Assembly (NCBI GenBank): GCA_013215055.1
Contig: JABSRQ010000043.1
Location: forward strand, 1-38,568
Source of the DNA: Pseudomonadales bacterium
Lineage (GTDB): Bacteria; Pseudomonadota; Gammaproteobacteria; Pseudomonadales; DT-91
Length of the DNA: 38,568 bases
Direction: 5' to 3'
In this document: one piece after another, positions 1 through 9,671 of the stretch
Layout of the letters: every line of letters begins with the position of its first letter
Numbering within the stretch: the first letter of the stretch is position 1
The notes under the pieces: model-generated
What the model saw: only the letters and a program-made list of their open reading frames with translations
The model's database searches: none
Told to the model about the DNA's origin: nothing
Made by a program: the position numbers and the translations under genes

Positions 1-49
1 AAATTGCCGAAGCCATTATTGCAGCGGTTTTCACTCGTTCTTTTAGCAT
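1..49 (-). CDS. cdsA: Phosphatidate cytidylyltransferase, N-terminal start only (runs off left edge)
   Basis: Only the first 16 codons are inside the window, reading MLKERVKTAAIMASAI on the minus strand. CdsA makes CDP-diacylglycerol from phosphatidate and CTP in the inner membrane. The basic start followed by an Ala/Ile-rich stretch fits the beginning of the first CdsA membrane helix, and cdsA normally follows uppS in this gene order. A GAG lies about 7 bases upstream of the ATG. The call rests on position and a short N-terminus, so it is probable rather than proven. Confidence 0.6.
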   Translation of the reverse strand, partial: MLKERVKTAAIMASAI

Positions 50-147
50 GTTACGACTCTATCTATATCCCTAAAACTTAAGACCTGAAAAACAGGCCTA
101 GCTCAAATTATTATTTTTTAATACCCTGTAAAAACACACGCTGCAAG

Positions 148-921
148 CTATAAGGCTTTGTCGCCTTCAACATTTCTGCCTCCATAACGCCTGTCGCGCC
201 CGGCAAACTCAATTAAAGCCTTATATAAACCGGCCTTATCAAAATCAGGCCACAACGTATCGGTGAAATAAAATTCTGCATAGGCTAATTGCCATAACAA
301 AAAGTTACTGATGCGGTGCTCACCACTGGTGCGAATCATCAAATCGGGCGCAGGTAAATCCGCTAACGCAATAAAAGGCGACAGCGATTGCTCGTCAATA
401 TCATCCACCTTCATCCGCCCCTGCAAAACCTGCTGCGCTAGTTGCTGAGCAGCCTGAGAAATATCCCAAAGGCCGCCATAATCAACCGCCAGGGTTAAAT
501 GAAAACCCACATTATCCTGCGTTAACAACTCAGCCGCCTGAATTTTTTTCAGCAAACCTTTGGAGAACCTGTCCCGCCTGCCAATAAAACGAATCCGCAC
601 ACCTTGCTCATGCAAGCTACGAACCTCACTATCAAGATAAGATGAAAACAAGGTCATCAATGCCCGCACTTCCAGCGCCGGACGTTGCCAATTTTCACTG
701 CTGAATGCAAACAGGGTCAGATGTTTAACCCCAAACTCTCTACAGGCTTTTGAGATGCCACGCATAGCTTCTGCACCGGCTTTATGCCCGGCAGCTGTAG
801 ATACATTATTTTTTTTAGCCCAGCGCCCGTTACCATCCATTACAACAGCAATATGTTCAGGGATTTTCTGCGGCAATACAAACGTTGTTTCAACCGCTTT
901 TTTAAAATTTTCAGACATCAT
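148..921 (-). CDS. uppS: Undecaprenyl diphosphate synthase (cis-prenyltransferase)
   Basis: Adds isopentenyl units to farnesyl diphosphate to make the C55 lipid carrier for peptidoglycan and O-antigen synthesis. The 257-residue length is normal. The diphosphate-binding segment HIAVVMDGNGRWAKK lies near residues 23-37 with the catalytic Asp in MDGNGRW. The C-terminal part carries the family RTSGEHRISNFLLWQ and AEFYFTDTLWPDF blocks. Two ATG codons are adjacent (921 and 918) and neither has a strong ribosome binding site. It lies 16 bases after frr and is followed, about 100 bases on, by the cdsA start. Confidence 0.96.
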   Translation of the reverse strand: MMSENFKKAVETTFVLPQKIPEHIAVVMDGNGRWAKKNNVSTAAGHKAGAEAMRGISKACREFGVKHLTLFAFSSENWQRPALEVRALMTLFSSYLDSEVRSLHEQGVRIRFIGRRDRFSKGLLKKIQAAELLTQDNVGFHLTLAVDYGGLWDISQAAQQLAQQVLQGRMKVDDIDEQSLSPFIALADLPAPDLMIRTSGEHRISNFLLWQLAYAEFYFTDTLWPDFDKAGLYKALIEFAGRDRRYGGRNVEGDKAL

Positions 922-937
922 AAATCAAATCTTTTAA

Positions 938-1495
938 TTAGATTTCCATTAAATCCGCTTCTTTGATTTGCAACATCTTTTCAACATCGGCGATAAATGC
1001 ATCGGTAATCTTCTGCACATCTTCCTGCCCCTTACGCTCTTCATCTTCAGAGATTTCTTTATCTTTAATCAAATCTTTAAAGGTGCTGTTGGCATCACGG
1101 CGCGCATTACGAATTGAAACACGGGCTTTTTCGGCTTCATCCTTGGCCTGTTTATAATACCCCTTACGCGTCTCTTCCGTTAGCATAGGCATGGGCACAC
1201 GAATAACCCGGCCTGCAGAGGACGGATTAAGCCCCAGATCCGATTTCATGATGGCTTTTTCAACTTCAGGCACCATTTTATCTTCCCAAGGAGTAACCAC
1301 CAAGGTACGCGCATCATCAGTACCAATATTGGCCAGCTGTGAAATAGGCGTCGCTGAACCGTAATAATCCACCATAATATTTTCTAAAAGGCTGGGATGG
1401 GCCCTACCGGTGCGGATTTTATTAAAAGCCGTTTGCAAGGCTTCCAGTGACTTTGTCATGCGTACTTTGGTATCGTCTTTAATTTCTTCAATCAT
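938..1495 (-). CDS. frr: Ribosome recycling factor
   Basis: Splits post-termination ribosomes together with EF-G. The 185-residue length is exactly typical. Recognisable family blocks are the N-terminal [20 protein letters not shown] helix, [14 protein letters not shown], and the [20 protein letters not shown] helix with the conserved RNARRDAN. The ATG at 1495 has GAGATAAG upstream. It sits between pyrH and uppS, the standard order, and is probably cotranscribed with both. Confidence 0.97.
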   Translation of the reverse strand: MIEEIKDDTKVRMTKSLEALQTAFNKIRTGRAHPSLLENIMVDYYGSATPISQLANIGTDDARTLVVTPWEDKMVPEVEKAIMKSDLGLNPSSAGRVIRVPMPMLTEETRKGYYKQAKDEAEKARVSIRNARRDANSTFKDLIKDKEISEDEERKGQEDVQKITDAFIADVEKMLQIKEADLMEI

Positions 1496-1550
1496 GGTCT
1501 TATCTCAATATTCACTTATTCGTTCGATTTTATGCAGTTAGCAGACGCAA

Positions 1551-2279
1551 TTATTTTTCGACAATCAACGTGCCTTCATCGCCACCCATCACGATATTTA
1601 GCAACGCACCTTTTTTATCCATTTTAAATACACGTACTGGCATTTTATGGTCACGACACAAACAAATAGCGGTTAAATCCATCACCTCCAGTTTCTTTTC
1701 TAGAACCAGATCGTAGCTCAGCTTATCGTACTTCTTCGCATCGGGATTTTTCACCGGATCCGAATCATAAACCCCATCCACTTTTGTCGCCTTAAGCACC
1801 AACTCGGCATCCACCTCTATCCCCCGCAAACACGCAGCCGAATCGGTTGTAAAAAAAGGATTACCGGTACCCGCCGCAAAAATAACAACCTCCCCGTCAT
1901 TTAACGCACGAATCGCCTTTCTCCTATCATAATGATCCACCACACCCGACATAGGAATAGCCGACATAACCCGCGTATGAATATTGGCTCGCTCCAACGC
2001 ATCCCGCATCGCCAGCGCATTCATCACGGTAGCCAGCATCCCCATATGATCGCCGGTTACGCGATCAAGCCCGGCCTCACTCAAGGCTGCGCCACGATAG
2101 ATATTACCACCACCAATAACCAAACCTACTTGCACACCAATACCGCATAGCTGGCCAATTTCTAACGCCATCTGATCAAGCACTTTAGGGTCAATACCAA
2201 AACCCATATTACCCATTAAGGCTTCACCACTGAGCTTTAATAAAATACGCTTAAATTTATTCTCATTTTTATGTCCCAT
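1551..2279 (-). CDS. pyrH: UMP kinase
   Basis: Phosphorylates UMP to UDP using ATP; an amino-acid-kinase-fold hexamer in the cytoplasm. The N-terminal [11 protein letters not shown] phosphate-binding segment, the GGGNIYRG loop, and [16 protein letters not shown] around residue 140 are diagnostic. The start is chosen at the ATG at 2279. A TTG two codons upstream is possible but has no better ribosome binding site. A gap of more than 200 bases with a terminator separates it from tsf, so it may have its own promoter. Confidence 0.96.
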   Translation of the reverse strand: MGHKNENKFKRILLKLSGEALMGNMGFGIDPKVLDQMALEIGQLCGIGVQVGLVIGGGNIYRGAALSEAGLDRVTGDHMGMLATVMNALAMRDALERANIHTRVMSAIPMSGVVDHYDRRKAIRALNDGEVVIFAAGTGNPFFTTDSAACLRGIEVDAELVLKATKVDGVYDSDPVKNPDAKKYDKLSYDLVLEKKLEVMDLTAICLCRDHKMPVRVFKMDKKGALLNIVMGGDEGTLIVEK

Positions 2280-2440
2280 ATCCAAGCACCACCCTTATTA
2301 AATTCCAATGCCACACCAACAATCTTAATGCAGACTTAACGACGGACGATTTTATAGTGATAAGCGCTTGATTAACAGAAAAAAACACGCCTAATCAACA
2401 TCGCCGCACAGCGGCGTCGAAAAGCTTAAAAAAAAAGCCA

Positions 2441-2467
2441 AAAAAAAGGCCTATTCGAAAATAGACC
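2441..2467 (-). terminator. Intrinsic terminator after tsf
   Basis: On the minus strand an 8-bp stem (arms 460-467 and 448-455 of the 2 kb block, one T-G pair) closes a TTCG tetraloop and is followed by a run of eight T. It lies 27 bases past the tsf stop. A second GC-only hairpin (CGCCGC-ACA-GCGGCG, 2402-2416) follows without a T tract. Confidence 0.9.
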
Positions 2468-2493
2468 CTTAACATCACACTAAAGAAGTGACA

Positions 2494-3354
2494 TTATTTT
2501 TTCGCAGCTAACTGCTCCGCAACTTCTTCGGCAAAGTCTTTCTCAACTTTCTCAATACCCTCACCTACTTCAAAGCGTACAAACTCAATAATTTCTGCAC
2601 CCGCCTCTTTAACCAGCTTACCTACGGTTAATTCAGGATTTTTAACAAAAGGCTGCTCGGTTAAAGAGATTTCTTTTAAGAATTTATTGATACGACCACC
2701 AATCATCTTCTCAACAATCTCTTCAGGCTTACCAGCCATATCAGGCTGCGCCTTGATAATAGCCGACTCGGCATCCTTCACTTCTTGAGATACCTGATCA
2801 GGAGATACAAATTGTGGACTAAGCGCAGCAATATGCATAGCGACATCACCAGCCAACTCAGAAGTACCGCCCTTAAGTGCAACCAATACTGCAATACGAC
2901 TATTACTGTGTACATAAGAGCCAACAACACCAGCCTCAACCACACCAACACGACGCACGGAGATGTTTTCACCACACTTTTGCACCAACGATTCACGCGC
3001 TGATTCCAACTCACCCGCCATCAACGTAGCTACATCCGTATTTTTAGTCGCAAACGCAGCATCAGCCACTTTATCAACAAAAGCCAAGAAACCCGCATCT
3101 TTAGAGACATAATCAGTCTCAGAATTAATCTCTAAAATCTGCGCATAACCACCTTCAACACGTGCAGTCAAGAGACCTTCAGCAGCAACACGACCTGCTT
3201 TTTTAGCAGCCTTCATGCCCGATGACTTACGCAGCTCTTCAATAGCCACTTCAATATCACCACCTGAATCTTTCAGGGCTCTTTTACAATCCATCATACC
3301 CAAACCGGTACGCTGACGTAATTCTTTAACCATTGCAGCAGAAACAGCAGCCAT
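2494..3354 (-). CDS. tsf: Translation elongation factor Ts
   Basis: Nucleotide exchange factor for EF-Tu. The N-terminal UBA-like domain shows [19 protein letters not shown] and the core has the [12 protein letters not shown] motif (TDFVA/TDYVS signature). The start is placed at the ATG at 3354, 13 codons inside the longest open frame, because GAGGATATG lies just upstream and [17 protein letters not shown] matches the usual N-terminus. This gives 286 residues. It follows rpsB with an intervening terminator-like hairpin, so expression probably depends on partial read-through. Confidence 0.96.
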   Translation of the reverse strand: MAAVSAAMVKELRQRTGLGMMDCKRALKDSGGDIEVAIEELRKSSGMKAAKKAGRVAAEGLLTARVEGGYAQILEINSETDYVSKDAGFLAFVDKVADAAFATKNTDVATLMAGELESARESLVQKCGENISVRRVGVVEAGVVGSYVHSNSRIAVLVALKGGTSELAGDVAMHIAALSPQFVSPDQVSQEVKDAESAIIKAQPDMAGKPEEIVEKMIGGRINKFLKEISLTEQPFVKNPELTVGKLVKEAGAEIIEFVRFEVGEGIEKVEKDFAEEVAEQLAAKK

Positions 3355-3415
3355 AATCATATCCTCACTTATCGAATCTGCAGACAACTGCAAACCCTAA
3401 TATTCAAAATGCAAA

Positions 3416-3434
3416 AAAGGGGCAAAGCCCCTTT
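3416..3434 (-). terminator. rpsB-tsf intergenic terminator/attenuator
   Basis: A perfect 8-bp stem (AAAGGGGC/GCCCCTTT, 3-base loop) is followed on the minus strand by a run of six T. It lies between the rpsB stop and the tsf start. In E. coli the rpsB-tsf intergenic region also holds a partial terminator, so the likely role is to reduce tsf transcription relative to rpsB rather than end the operon. Confidence 0.85.
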
Positions 3435-3452
3435 CTTTAAAAAAGACGTTAT

Positions 3453-4208
3453 TTATTTAGCGTCTTTTTCTTCTTTTGCCTCAACTGGCGCCTTATCTTT
3501 TTTCTCGGCAGCAGCAGCTTCTTTCTGTGCAGCCCTGCCTTCAATCGCGGCATCAGCAATAGCAGCTACAAACAATTTGATAGAGCGAATAGCATCATCA
3601 TTACCCGGAATAACATAATCAATGCCATCAGGATTACTGTTAGAATCGACGATACCGATAACCGGGATACCCAATTTATTAGCTTCAGTTACAGCGATAC
3701 GCTCATGATCAACATCAACAACGAACAATGCATCAGGCAAGCCACCCATATCCTTGATACCACCGATAGAACGATTCAATTTTTCCATCGAACGGGTACG
3801 AGTCAAGGCTTCTTTCTTGGTTAAAGACTCAAAAGTACCGTCTAAAGACTGCGCTTCTAACTCACGGAACTTACGAATAGACTGACGAATGGTCTTGTAG
3901 TTAGTCAACATACCACCTAACCAACGGTGAGATACAAACGGCTGACCTGCACGAGTTGCCTCTTCTTCAATGATCTTGCTTGCAGCACGCTTTGTACCCA
4001 CAAACAAAATCTTATTACTGCCACCTGAAGTGCTTTTAACGAATTCTAAAGCTTCGTTAAAAGTAGGTACAGTGTGCTCAAGATTGATGATATGAATTTT
4101 ATTACGTGAACCAAAAAGATATTTCTTCATCTTTGGATTCCAGTAACGGGTTTGGTGCCCAAAATGCACGCCCGCCTGAAGCATTTCACGCATAGATACG
4201 TTTGCCAT
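3453..4208 (-). CDS. rpsB: 30S ribosomal protein S2
   Basis: Small-subunit ribosomal protein bridging head and body. The N-terminus [20 protein letters not shown] and the later [17 protein letters not shown] block are diagnostic. The 251 residues end in a charged Ala/Glu/Lys tail, slightly longer than the E. coli protein. The ATG at 4208 has AGGA about 9 bases upstream. First gene of the minus-strand block, with a leader of about 165 bases. Confidence 0.98.
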   Translation of the reverse strand: MANVSMREMLQAGVHFGHQTRYWNPKMKKYLFGSRNKIHIINLEHTVPTFNEALEFVKSTSGGSNKILFVGTKRAASKIIEEEATRAGQPFVSHRWLGGMLTNYKTIRQSIRKFRELEAQSLDGTFESLTKKEALTRTRSMEKLNRSIGGIKDMGGLPDALFVVDVDHERIAVTEANKLGIPVIGIVDSNSNPDGIDYVIPGNDDAIRSIKLFVAAIADAAIEGRAAQKEAAAAEKKDKAPVEAKEEKDAK

Positions 4209-4375
4209 AATATTTTTTCCTGTAAAGGGTTAAGCCTCCATACACCCCATGATTTAACCGATTCAAAACTACAACCCCAAAGAGCTTGCACTTTAAAAAG
4301 GCACCCTAAACCACGTGACGGTATATGTGCGAATTTATGTTAAGTTTCCAACAACACAGTAATACTGCTTGTTGG
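4209..4375 (-). promoter_or_regulatory. rpsB mRNA leader, probable S2 autoregulatory region
   Basis: On the minus strand the leader opens with a hairpin (CCAACAA pairing with TTGTTGG, arms 4369-4375 and 4348-4354, extended by CAG/CTG). Just before the gene is a longer-range pairing of GGTTAA and TTAACC around a G-rich loop (about 4228-4259). Ribosomal protein S2 represses its own rpsB-tsf mRNA through a conserved leader in Gammaproteobacteria. The assignment here rests on position and these two paired elements. Confidence 0.5.
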
Positions 4376-4380
4376 CGCGC

Positions 4381-4409
4381 TTTATACCACAAAACCCACC
4401 CTAAAGAAA
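4381..4409 (-). promoter_or_regulatory. Candidate rpsB promoter with GC-rich discriminator
   Basis: The minus strand has TATAAA (4381-4386) followed at once by GCGCGCC, the GC-rich discriminator style of stringently controlled ribosomal promoters. The -35 is poor (TTTCTT-like at about 4404-4409). The predicted start falls at the base of the leader hairpin. Inferred from sequence only. Confidence 0.45.
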
Positions 4410-4487
4410 AGCACTTTCACCATTAAAACATCATTAACGGGTTATAAAGCAGGCAAAAACCTGGGAGAATTCAAGCCAGTTTTCAGT

Positions 4488-4493
4488 TATAAT
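4488..4493 (+). promoter_or_regulatory. Candidate -10 element for map
   Basis: A perfect TATAAT lies 36 bases before the map ATG. No good -35 hexamer is seen at the right distance. The rest of the 4209-4528 interval holds the divergent rpsB promoter and leader. Confidence 0.4.
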
Positions 4494-4528
4494 ACAGCGC
4501 AAAATCTGACTAGCTTATTGATCGCCTT

Positions 4529-5356
4529 ATGAATGTCACAATAAAGACTCCTGATGAAATCGCCAAAATGCGCATTGCCGGCCGTTTGGCCGCCAACATT
4601 TTGCTTATGATAGAAGAGCATATCAAACCCGGTATCAGCACCAACCAACTGAATGACATATGCCATCAATATACCCTTGACCACGACGCCAAATCTGCGC
4701 CTTTATTTTACCCCAGCTACGATCCCACAGATACAACGGCATTCCCCAAATCCATCTGCACCTCGGTGAATAAAGTGGTTTGCCACGGCATCCCTAACGA
4801 CAAGCCTTTAAAAGAAGGGGATACTGTTAATATTGATATTACCGTGATCAAAGATGGCTATCATGGCGACACCTCGGCCATGTTTCATGTCGGTGAAATC
4901 ACGCCAGCAAACAAAAAACTGACAGAAGTCACGCAGCAATGCCTTTATGCGGCCATTGATATTGTAAAACCCGGCATGCAATTAGGCGAAATAGGTGCCT
5001 GCATCCAAAAAATCGCCGATAAAAACCACTATTCCATCGTGCAAGAATATTGTGGCCACGGCATAGGTGCTGTTTTTCATGAAGAGCCTCAGGTTTTGCA
5101 TTACGATGAAGCAAAAACCAAATTAGGCAAAAAATCCAAAAACTACTCACTGATATTAAAAGAAGGCATGACCTTCACCATAGAGCCCATGTTAAATCTG
5201 GGTAAACGGGACACCAAACTCAATAAAAAAGATCATTGGACGGTGACCACCAAAGACGGGCGTAACTCTGCACAATGGGAACACACCCTTGCGGTTACCG
5301 AAACCGGCGTAGAAGTGCTCACCGCCAGAGCTGGCGAACCTTATTTTAACGGCTGA
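4529..5356 (+). CDS. map: Methionine aminopeptidase, type I
   Basis: Removes the initiator Met from nascent proteins. All five metal ligands are in recognisable contexts: Asp in NIDITVIKDGYHGDTSAMF (two Asp), His in CGHGIGAVFHEEP, Glu in FTIEPM and Glu in QWEHTLAVTETG. The 275-residue length is slightly above the E. coli enzyme. It is divergent from rpsB and 8 bases upstream of glnD, a common arrangement, and is probably cotranscribed with glnD. Confidence 0.97.
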   Translation: MNVTIKTPDEIAKMRIAGRLAANILLMIEEHIKPGISTNQLNDICHQYTLDHDAKSAPLFYPSYDPTDTTAFPKSICTSVNKVVCHGIPNDKPLKEGDTVNIDITVIKDGYHGDTSAMFHVGEITPANKKLTEVTQQCLYAAIDIVKPGMQLGEIGACIQKIADKNHYSIVQEYCGHGIGAVFHEEPQVLHYDEAKTKLGKKSKNYSLILKEGMTFTIEPMLNLGKRDTKLNKKDHWTVTTKDGRNSAQWEHTLAVTETGVEVLTARAGEPYFNG

Positions 5357-5364
5357 TATTACCT

Positions 5365-8037
5365 ATGCATGCTGTACTTTTTGACACCGCCATTTGGCCC
5401 GATCAAATCCATGAAGATGCCGAGTTGCTGACCGCCGTAAAAAGCCAGCAAGCGCAAGCCTATCAGCAACTGGAAACCTTATTTGAACAAGGACAACTGG
5501 TAGAATCGCTGATCCATGCACGCTCAGACTTCATAGATACACTGCTAACACATTGCTGGGACTTCTTCTTCCCCAGCAAAGCTGGCGATTTATCCCTTAT
5601 CGCAGTTGGCGGTTATGGCCGCCAGGAATTGCTTCCACATTCAGATATAGATCTACTGGTATTAGGTTCAGATGATGATTTAACGACGCAGCAGGAACAG
5701 CTAACCAGCTTTATCACGTTTCTGTGGGACTGTAAATTAGATATAGGTCACAGCGTACGCACCATAGATGAATGCACCACACTAGCTAGCAGTGACATCA
5801 CCATCGCCACCAATCTTATGGAATCTCGAACCATCTGTGGCAATACCGAATTACTGCCCACATTGATGACGCTGGTGACGCCTGAAAAAATCTGGCCCAG
5901 TGCCGAGTTCTTTAAAGCCAAATGGGAAGAACAAATAGCCCGACACAAAAAATTTAATAATACCGAATACAATCTAGAACCCAATGTTAAAAGCAGCCCC
6001 GGCGGTTTACGCGACATTCAGATGATAGGCTGGATAGCCAAACGTCACTTTAATGCCGCCAACATGGATGAACTGGTGACGCAGGGCTTCTTGAGCCATG
6101 AAGAATACGACATCATGGTGCATGGCCATTCTTTTCTGCTGAAAGTGCGCTTCTGTCTGCATTTAATCACCAATCGAGAAGAAGACCGCCTGTTGTTTGA
6201 ATACCAACGCACCGTGGCCAAAAAACTGGGTTATAAAGACGATAATAGCAACCGCTGCATCGAAGAGATGATGAAACAATATTATCGCTGGGCTTTGGCG
6301 TTAACCGAACTCAACGATATGATTATGCAGCTGTTTGATGAAAGCATATTGAAGGCCTGTGTCGCCGAAGAGATTCGTGAGATTAACCCGCGCTTTCGCA
6401 TACGCAATCAATATATTGAAGTGACCAATGATCGCGTATTTGAACAATCACCTTCGGCGTTATTAGAGATTTTTGTCATCATGGCCCAGACCGATGGCAT
6501 CGAAGGTGTGCGAGCAACCACCATTCGCTTAATTCGTGAAAACCGCCATCAGATCAATGACGATTTCCGCAACGATGCACGCAATATACAATTATTCAAC
6601 GAATTATTACGCTCCCCCCGGCGTATCGCCTCGCAATTTAAATTAATGAAGCGCTACGGTATTTTAGGTAAATACATCCCGGCATTTGGCCAAATTATTG
6701 GCCAAACCCAGTTAGATTTATTCCATATTTACACCGTTGATGCACACACCATTATGGTGTTAAAAAATATGCGCAGGTTCACTTATGAAGATATGCGCGA
6801 AAAATTCCCTATCGCCACCCAAGTTGTACGCCGCATAGAGCAAAAAGAATTATTATACCTCGCCTGTTTATTTCACGACATAGGCAAAGGCCGAGGCGGC
6901 GACCATTCAGTTTTAGGTGCACAAGATGCCTATCAGTTCTGCCGTAAACACGGTTATAACTACCGCGATTCCAACTTGGTTTCCTGGTTAGTCAAATACC
7001 ATCTGTATATGTCACACACCTCGCAGAAAAAAGATTTATCCGACCCCGATGTGATTCGAAAGTTTGCATTAAAAATGGGTGATCAACGCCATCTGGATTT
7101 TTTATTCGCATTAACGGTGGCCGACATCAACGGCACCAACCCCGCGCTTTGGACCTCCTGGCGCGCTTCATTAATGCGTCAACTCTATTCCGAAACCAAA
7201 CGTGCACTACGCCGTGGTTTAGAAAATATCACCGACAAACAGGAGCTGATTGAAGAAAAACAAGCGGCCGCCCTGCAACGCCTAAATGAAATGAACGCCA
7301 ATATCCCATTGATAGAACTACTATGGTCGAATGCCGGTGATGATTATTTCCTGCGTGAATCCATCAACGATATCGTCTGGCAAACCGACGCCATCTCTAA
7401 AAACATGAGTAGCACCACGCCACTGGTATTGGTTAGAGAATCCAATGACGTTATCTTCAACGATGCTACACAGATTTTCCTGCATACCCGCAATAATATT
7501 CACACCTTTGCCGTGGTTGCTGCGGTGATGGAACAACTGCACCTGAGCATTGTTGATGCCCGCATCTACTCCTCCAATTCAGGTTATACGCTGGATACCT
7601 TCCTGGTTCAGGATGCCGATGGAGGTCCGGTTGACTTAAGCGGTGGATTTAAAGAAAAAATTCAAAGCAGCCTGATTGAATACCTGACCTGTGATGATGA
7701 TTTCAAGACGGTTATCAAGAAAAGAACACCACGCCAATTGAAGTTCTTCTCCATCCCCACCTATACCAGTATGACCCACAATACCGGAAAAAATTATTCG
7801 GCCCTGGAAGTCATCGCTGCAGACAGGCCCGGTCTTTTAGCCTGCATAGGAGATATTTTTGTTGAATTTGATATCGAACTGATCAATGCCAAAATCGCCA
7901 CAATGGGTGAACGTGTAGAAGATATCTTTTTTATCACCAATAAAGACGGACAAGCCATAGATGATGAACAGGTTTGCCTAGACATTCAACAAGCTATCCG
8001 TGAACGTTTGGATGCACAAGTCGCCCAGAGCAGCTAA
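5365..8037 (+). CDS. glnD: PII uridylyltransferase / uridylyl-removing enzyme
   Basis: Uridylylates PII proteins under low glutamine and removes UMP under high glutamine, so it is the nitrogen sensor. The nucleotidyltransferase active site is at residues 82-96 (GGYGRQELLPHSDID). The HD hydrolase domain with CLFHDIGKGRGGDHS lies near residues 500-515. Two ACT domains follow at roughly 705-780 and 810-885, the second starting at ALEVIAADRPGLLACIGDIF. The 890-residue length is full. It starts 8 bases after map and precedes dapC by 21 bases. Confidence 0.97.
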   Translation: MHAVLFDTAIWPDQIHEDAELLTAVKSQQAQAYQQLETLFEQGQLVESLIHARSDFIDTLLTHCWDFFFPSKAGDLSLIAVGGYGRQELLPHSDIDLLVLGSDDDLTTQQEQLTSFITFLWDCKLDIGHSVRTIDECTTLASSDITIATNLMESRTICGNTELLPTLMTLVTPEKIWPSAEFFKAKWEEQIARHKKFNNTEYNLEPNVKSSPGGLRDIQMIGWIAKRHFNAANMDELVTQGFLSHEEYDIMVHGHSFLLKVRFCLHLITNREEDRLLFEYQRTVAKKLGYKDDNSNRCIEEMMKQYYRWALALTELNDMIMQLFDESILKACVAEEIREINPRFRIRNQYIEVTNDRVFEQSPSALLEIFVIMAQTDGIEGVRATTIRLIRENRHQINDDFRNDARNIQLFNELLRSPRRIASQFKLMKRYGILGKYIPAFGQIIGQTQLDLFHIYTVDAHTIMVLKNMRRFTYEDMREKFPIATQVVRRIEQKELLYLACLFHDIGKGRGGDHSVLGAQDAYQFCRKHGYNYRDSNLVSWLVKYHLYMSHTSQKKDLSDPDVIRKFALKMGDQRHLDFLFALTVADINGTNPALWTSWRASLMRQLYSETKRALRRGLENITDKQELIEEKQAAALQRLNEMNANIPLIELLWSNAGDDYFLRESINDIVWQTDAISKNMSSTTPLVLVRESNDVIFNDATQIFLHTRNNIHTFAVVAAVMEQLHLSIVDARIYSSNSGYTLDTFLVQDADGGPVDLSGGFKEKIQSSLIEYLTCDDDFKTVIKKRTPRQLKFFSIPTYTSMTHNTGKNYSALEVIAADRPGLLACIGDIFVEFDIELINAKIATMGERVEDIFFITNKDGQAIDDEQVCLDIQQAIRERLDAQVAQSS

Positions 8038-8058
8038 GCACGCCATTTAAGAGAAACT

Positions 8059-9264
8059 ATGAATCCAAACCTAGCCTTATTAAAACCCTACCCCTTTGAG
8101 CGTTTAAATCGCTTAAAGAGCGGTATTCAAGTGCCTGCCGATTTAAACCACATTGCCCTGTCTATTGGCGAACCCAAACACGCACCTCCGGCTTTTGTTT
8201 TAGATACCCTATCTCAATCGCTAGCACAGATCAGCGCCTACCCCAAAACCAAGGGCATGCTGAGTTTACGCCAAAGTATCGCCTCATGGCTGGAACAGCG
8301 CTTTAATCTTGCCAGCCAGTATATTAATGCCGAGACTCAGGTTTTGCCATTAAATGGTACCCGGGAAGGTTTGTTTTCATTTATTCAAACCTGTGTTGAT
8401 AGCTCCGCTGCCAATGCCAAGGTGTTAATGCCCAACCCGTTTTATCAAATTTACGAAGGTGCCACACTCATCGCAGGTGCCGAACCCTACTTTTTAAATT
8501 GTACCGCTGAAAATGGCTATTTACCGGATTTTGATGCCATTGATATACAAACTTGGAAAGACTGCCAATTACTGATCTTATGCAGCCCAGGCAACCCCAC
8601 TGGCACGGTATTACCCCAGTCTGAATTAGTGAAATTAATTCATCTGGCTGACCAATACGATTTCCTGATTTGTTCCGATGAGTGTTATAGCGAAATCTAT
8701 TTTGATGAAAACACAGCTCCTGTAGGCTTGCTAGAAGCCTGCCACAGCATAGGGCGCGATGATTTCAGCCGCTGCCTGGTCATGCATAGCCTATCCAAAC
8801 GTTCCAATTTACCCGGATTACGTTCAGGTTTTATTGCCGGTGATGCAGATGTTATTCAAGGCTTTTTACAATACCGCACCTACCATGGCAGTGCGATGTC
8901 AGAACCCACGCAGCTGGCCAGTATCACCGCCTGGAATGACGAACAGCATGTGATAGAAAACCGTGCACTGTATCGCCGTAAATTCCAACAGGTATTGGAA
9001 ACCTTGGATGGCTGCCTGGATGTCTCCATGCCCGATGCCGCTTTTTATCTTTGGGCAAGACTACCTGAAGACGATGAGCTCTTTTGCCAGAAACTCTTTG
9101 CCCAGCAACACATCACCGCATTACCCGGTCAATACCTATCCAGAGAACATGCAGGCATCAACCCCGGCTTTAAACATGCTCGCCTGGCACTGGTTGCCAC
9201 CGAAGTCGAATGCCTGGATGCTGCGCGTCGCATCAAAACTTTTATGCAACAAAACTATAATTGA
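8059..9264 (+). CDS. dapC: Succinyldiaminopimelate transaminase
   Basis: PLP-dependent fold-type I aminotransferase of the succinylase lysine/meso-DAP pathway. The Schiff-base lysine is in SLSKRSNLPGLRSG near residue 246. SPGNPTG near 176 and SDECYSEIYF near 212 are the other PLP-site blocks. The 401-residue length is normal. The specific dapC name comes from the match to the Pseudomonas-type protein and from dapD and dapE just downstream. The fold alone would also allow a related class I aminotransferase. Confidence 0.9.
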   Translation: MNPNLALLKPYPFERLNRLKSGIQVPADLNHIALSIGEPKHAPPAFVLDTLSQSLAQISAYPKTKGMLSLRQSIASWLEQRFNLASQYINAETQVLPLNGTREGLFSFIQTCVDSSAANAKVLMPNPFYQIYEGATLIAGAEPYFLNCTAENGYLPDFDAIDIQTWKDCQLLILCSPGNPTGTVLPQSELVKLIHLADQYDFLICSDECYSEIYFDENTAPVGLLEACHSIGRDDFSRCLVMHSLSKRSNLPGLRSGFIAGDADVIQGFLQYRTYHGSAMSEPTQLASITAWNDEQHVIENRALYRRKFQQVLETLDGCLDVSMPDAAFYLWARLPEDDELFCQKLFAQQHITALPGQYLSREHAGINPGFKHARLALVATEVECLDAARRIKTFMQQNYN

Positions 9265-9273
9265 GTAAGCCCC

Positions 9274-9618
9274 ATGACCACGATTTATGGCATTAAAAAT
9301 TGCGACACGGTAAAAAAAGCCCGTAAGTGGCTGGATGCACACGACATCAACTACAGCTTCCATGATTTTCGGGTTGAAGGCATCAACGAAGACATGATCA
9401 AGCTATGGTTAGAGACTCAACCTCTGGAAAAACTTGTGAATAAACGCAGCACCAGCTGGAAGGCGCTATCGGATGAAGAAAAAAATGCACTTAGTGTAGA
9501 TACCGCCCCCGCCCTTTGCGTACAATATGAAACTCTGATCAAGCGACCACTGTTAGCCGTCGATGACGACATTCATCTTGGTTTCAACGATAAGAGCTAT
9601 ACAGCGATTTTTGCTTAA
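9274..9618 (+). CDS. yffB: ArsC/Spx-family thioredoxin-fold protein, YffB type
   Basis: A 114-residue thioredoxin-like protein starting MTTIYGIKNCDTVKKARKWL, with a single Cys at residue 10 in the NCDT loop. YffB-group members resemble arsenate reductase but their physiological substrate is not established. No resolving cysteine arrangement is evident, so arsenate reduction should not be assumed. It starts 9 bases after dapC and lies 53 bases before dapD, a linkage often seen in Gammaproteobacteria. Confidence 0.85.
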   Translation: MTTIYGIKNCDTVKKARKWLDAHDINYSFHDFRVEGINEDMIKLWLETQPLEKLVNKRSTSWKALSDEEKNALSVDTAPALCVQYETLIKRPLLAVDDDIHLGFNDKSYTAIFA

Positions 9619-9671
9619 TCAATCAGACATTAAAAAACAGATATATACCCATTAAGATAAAGGAGACAGCA

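Noticed and set aside
9274..9618. Calling the ArsC-fold gene an arsenate reductase
   Set aside because: It is the YffB-type version in a dap gene cluster, with no ars genes nearby; arsenate activity is not supported.
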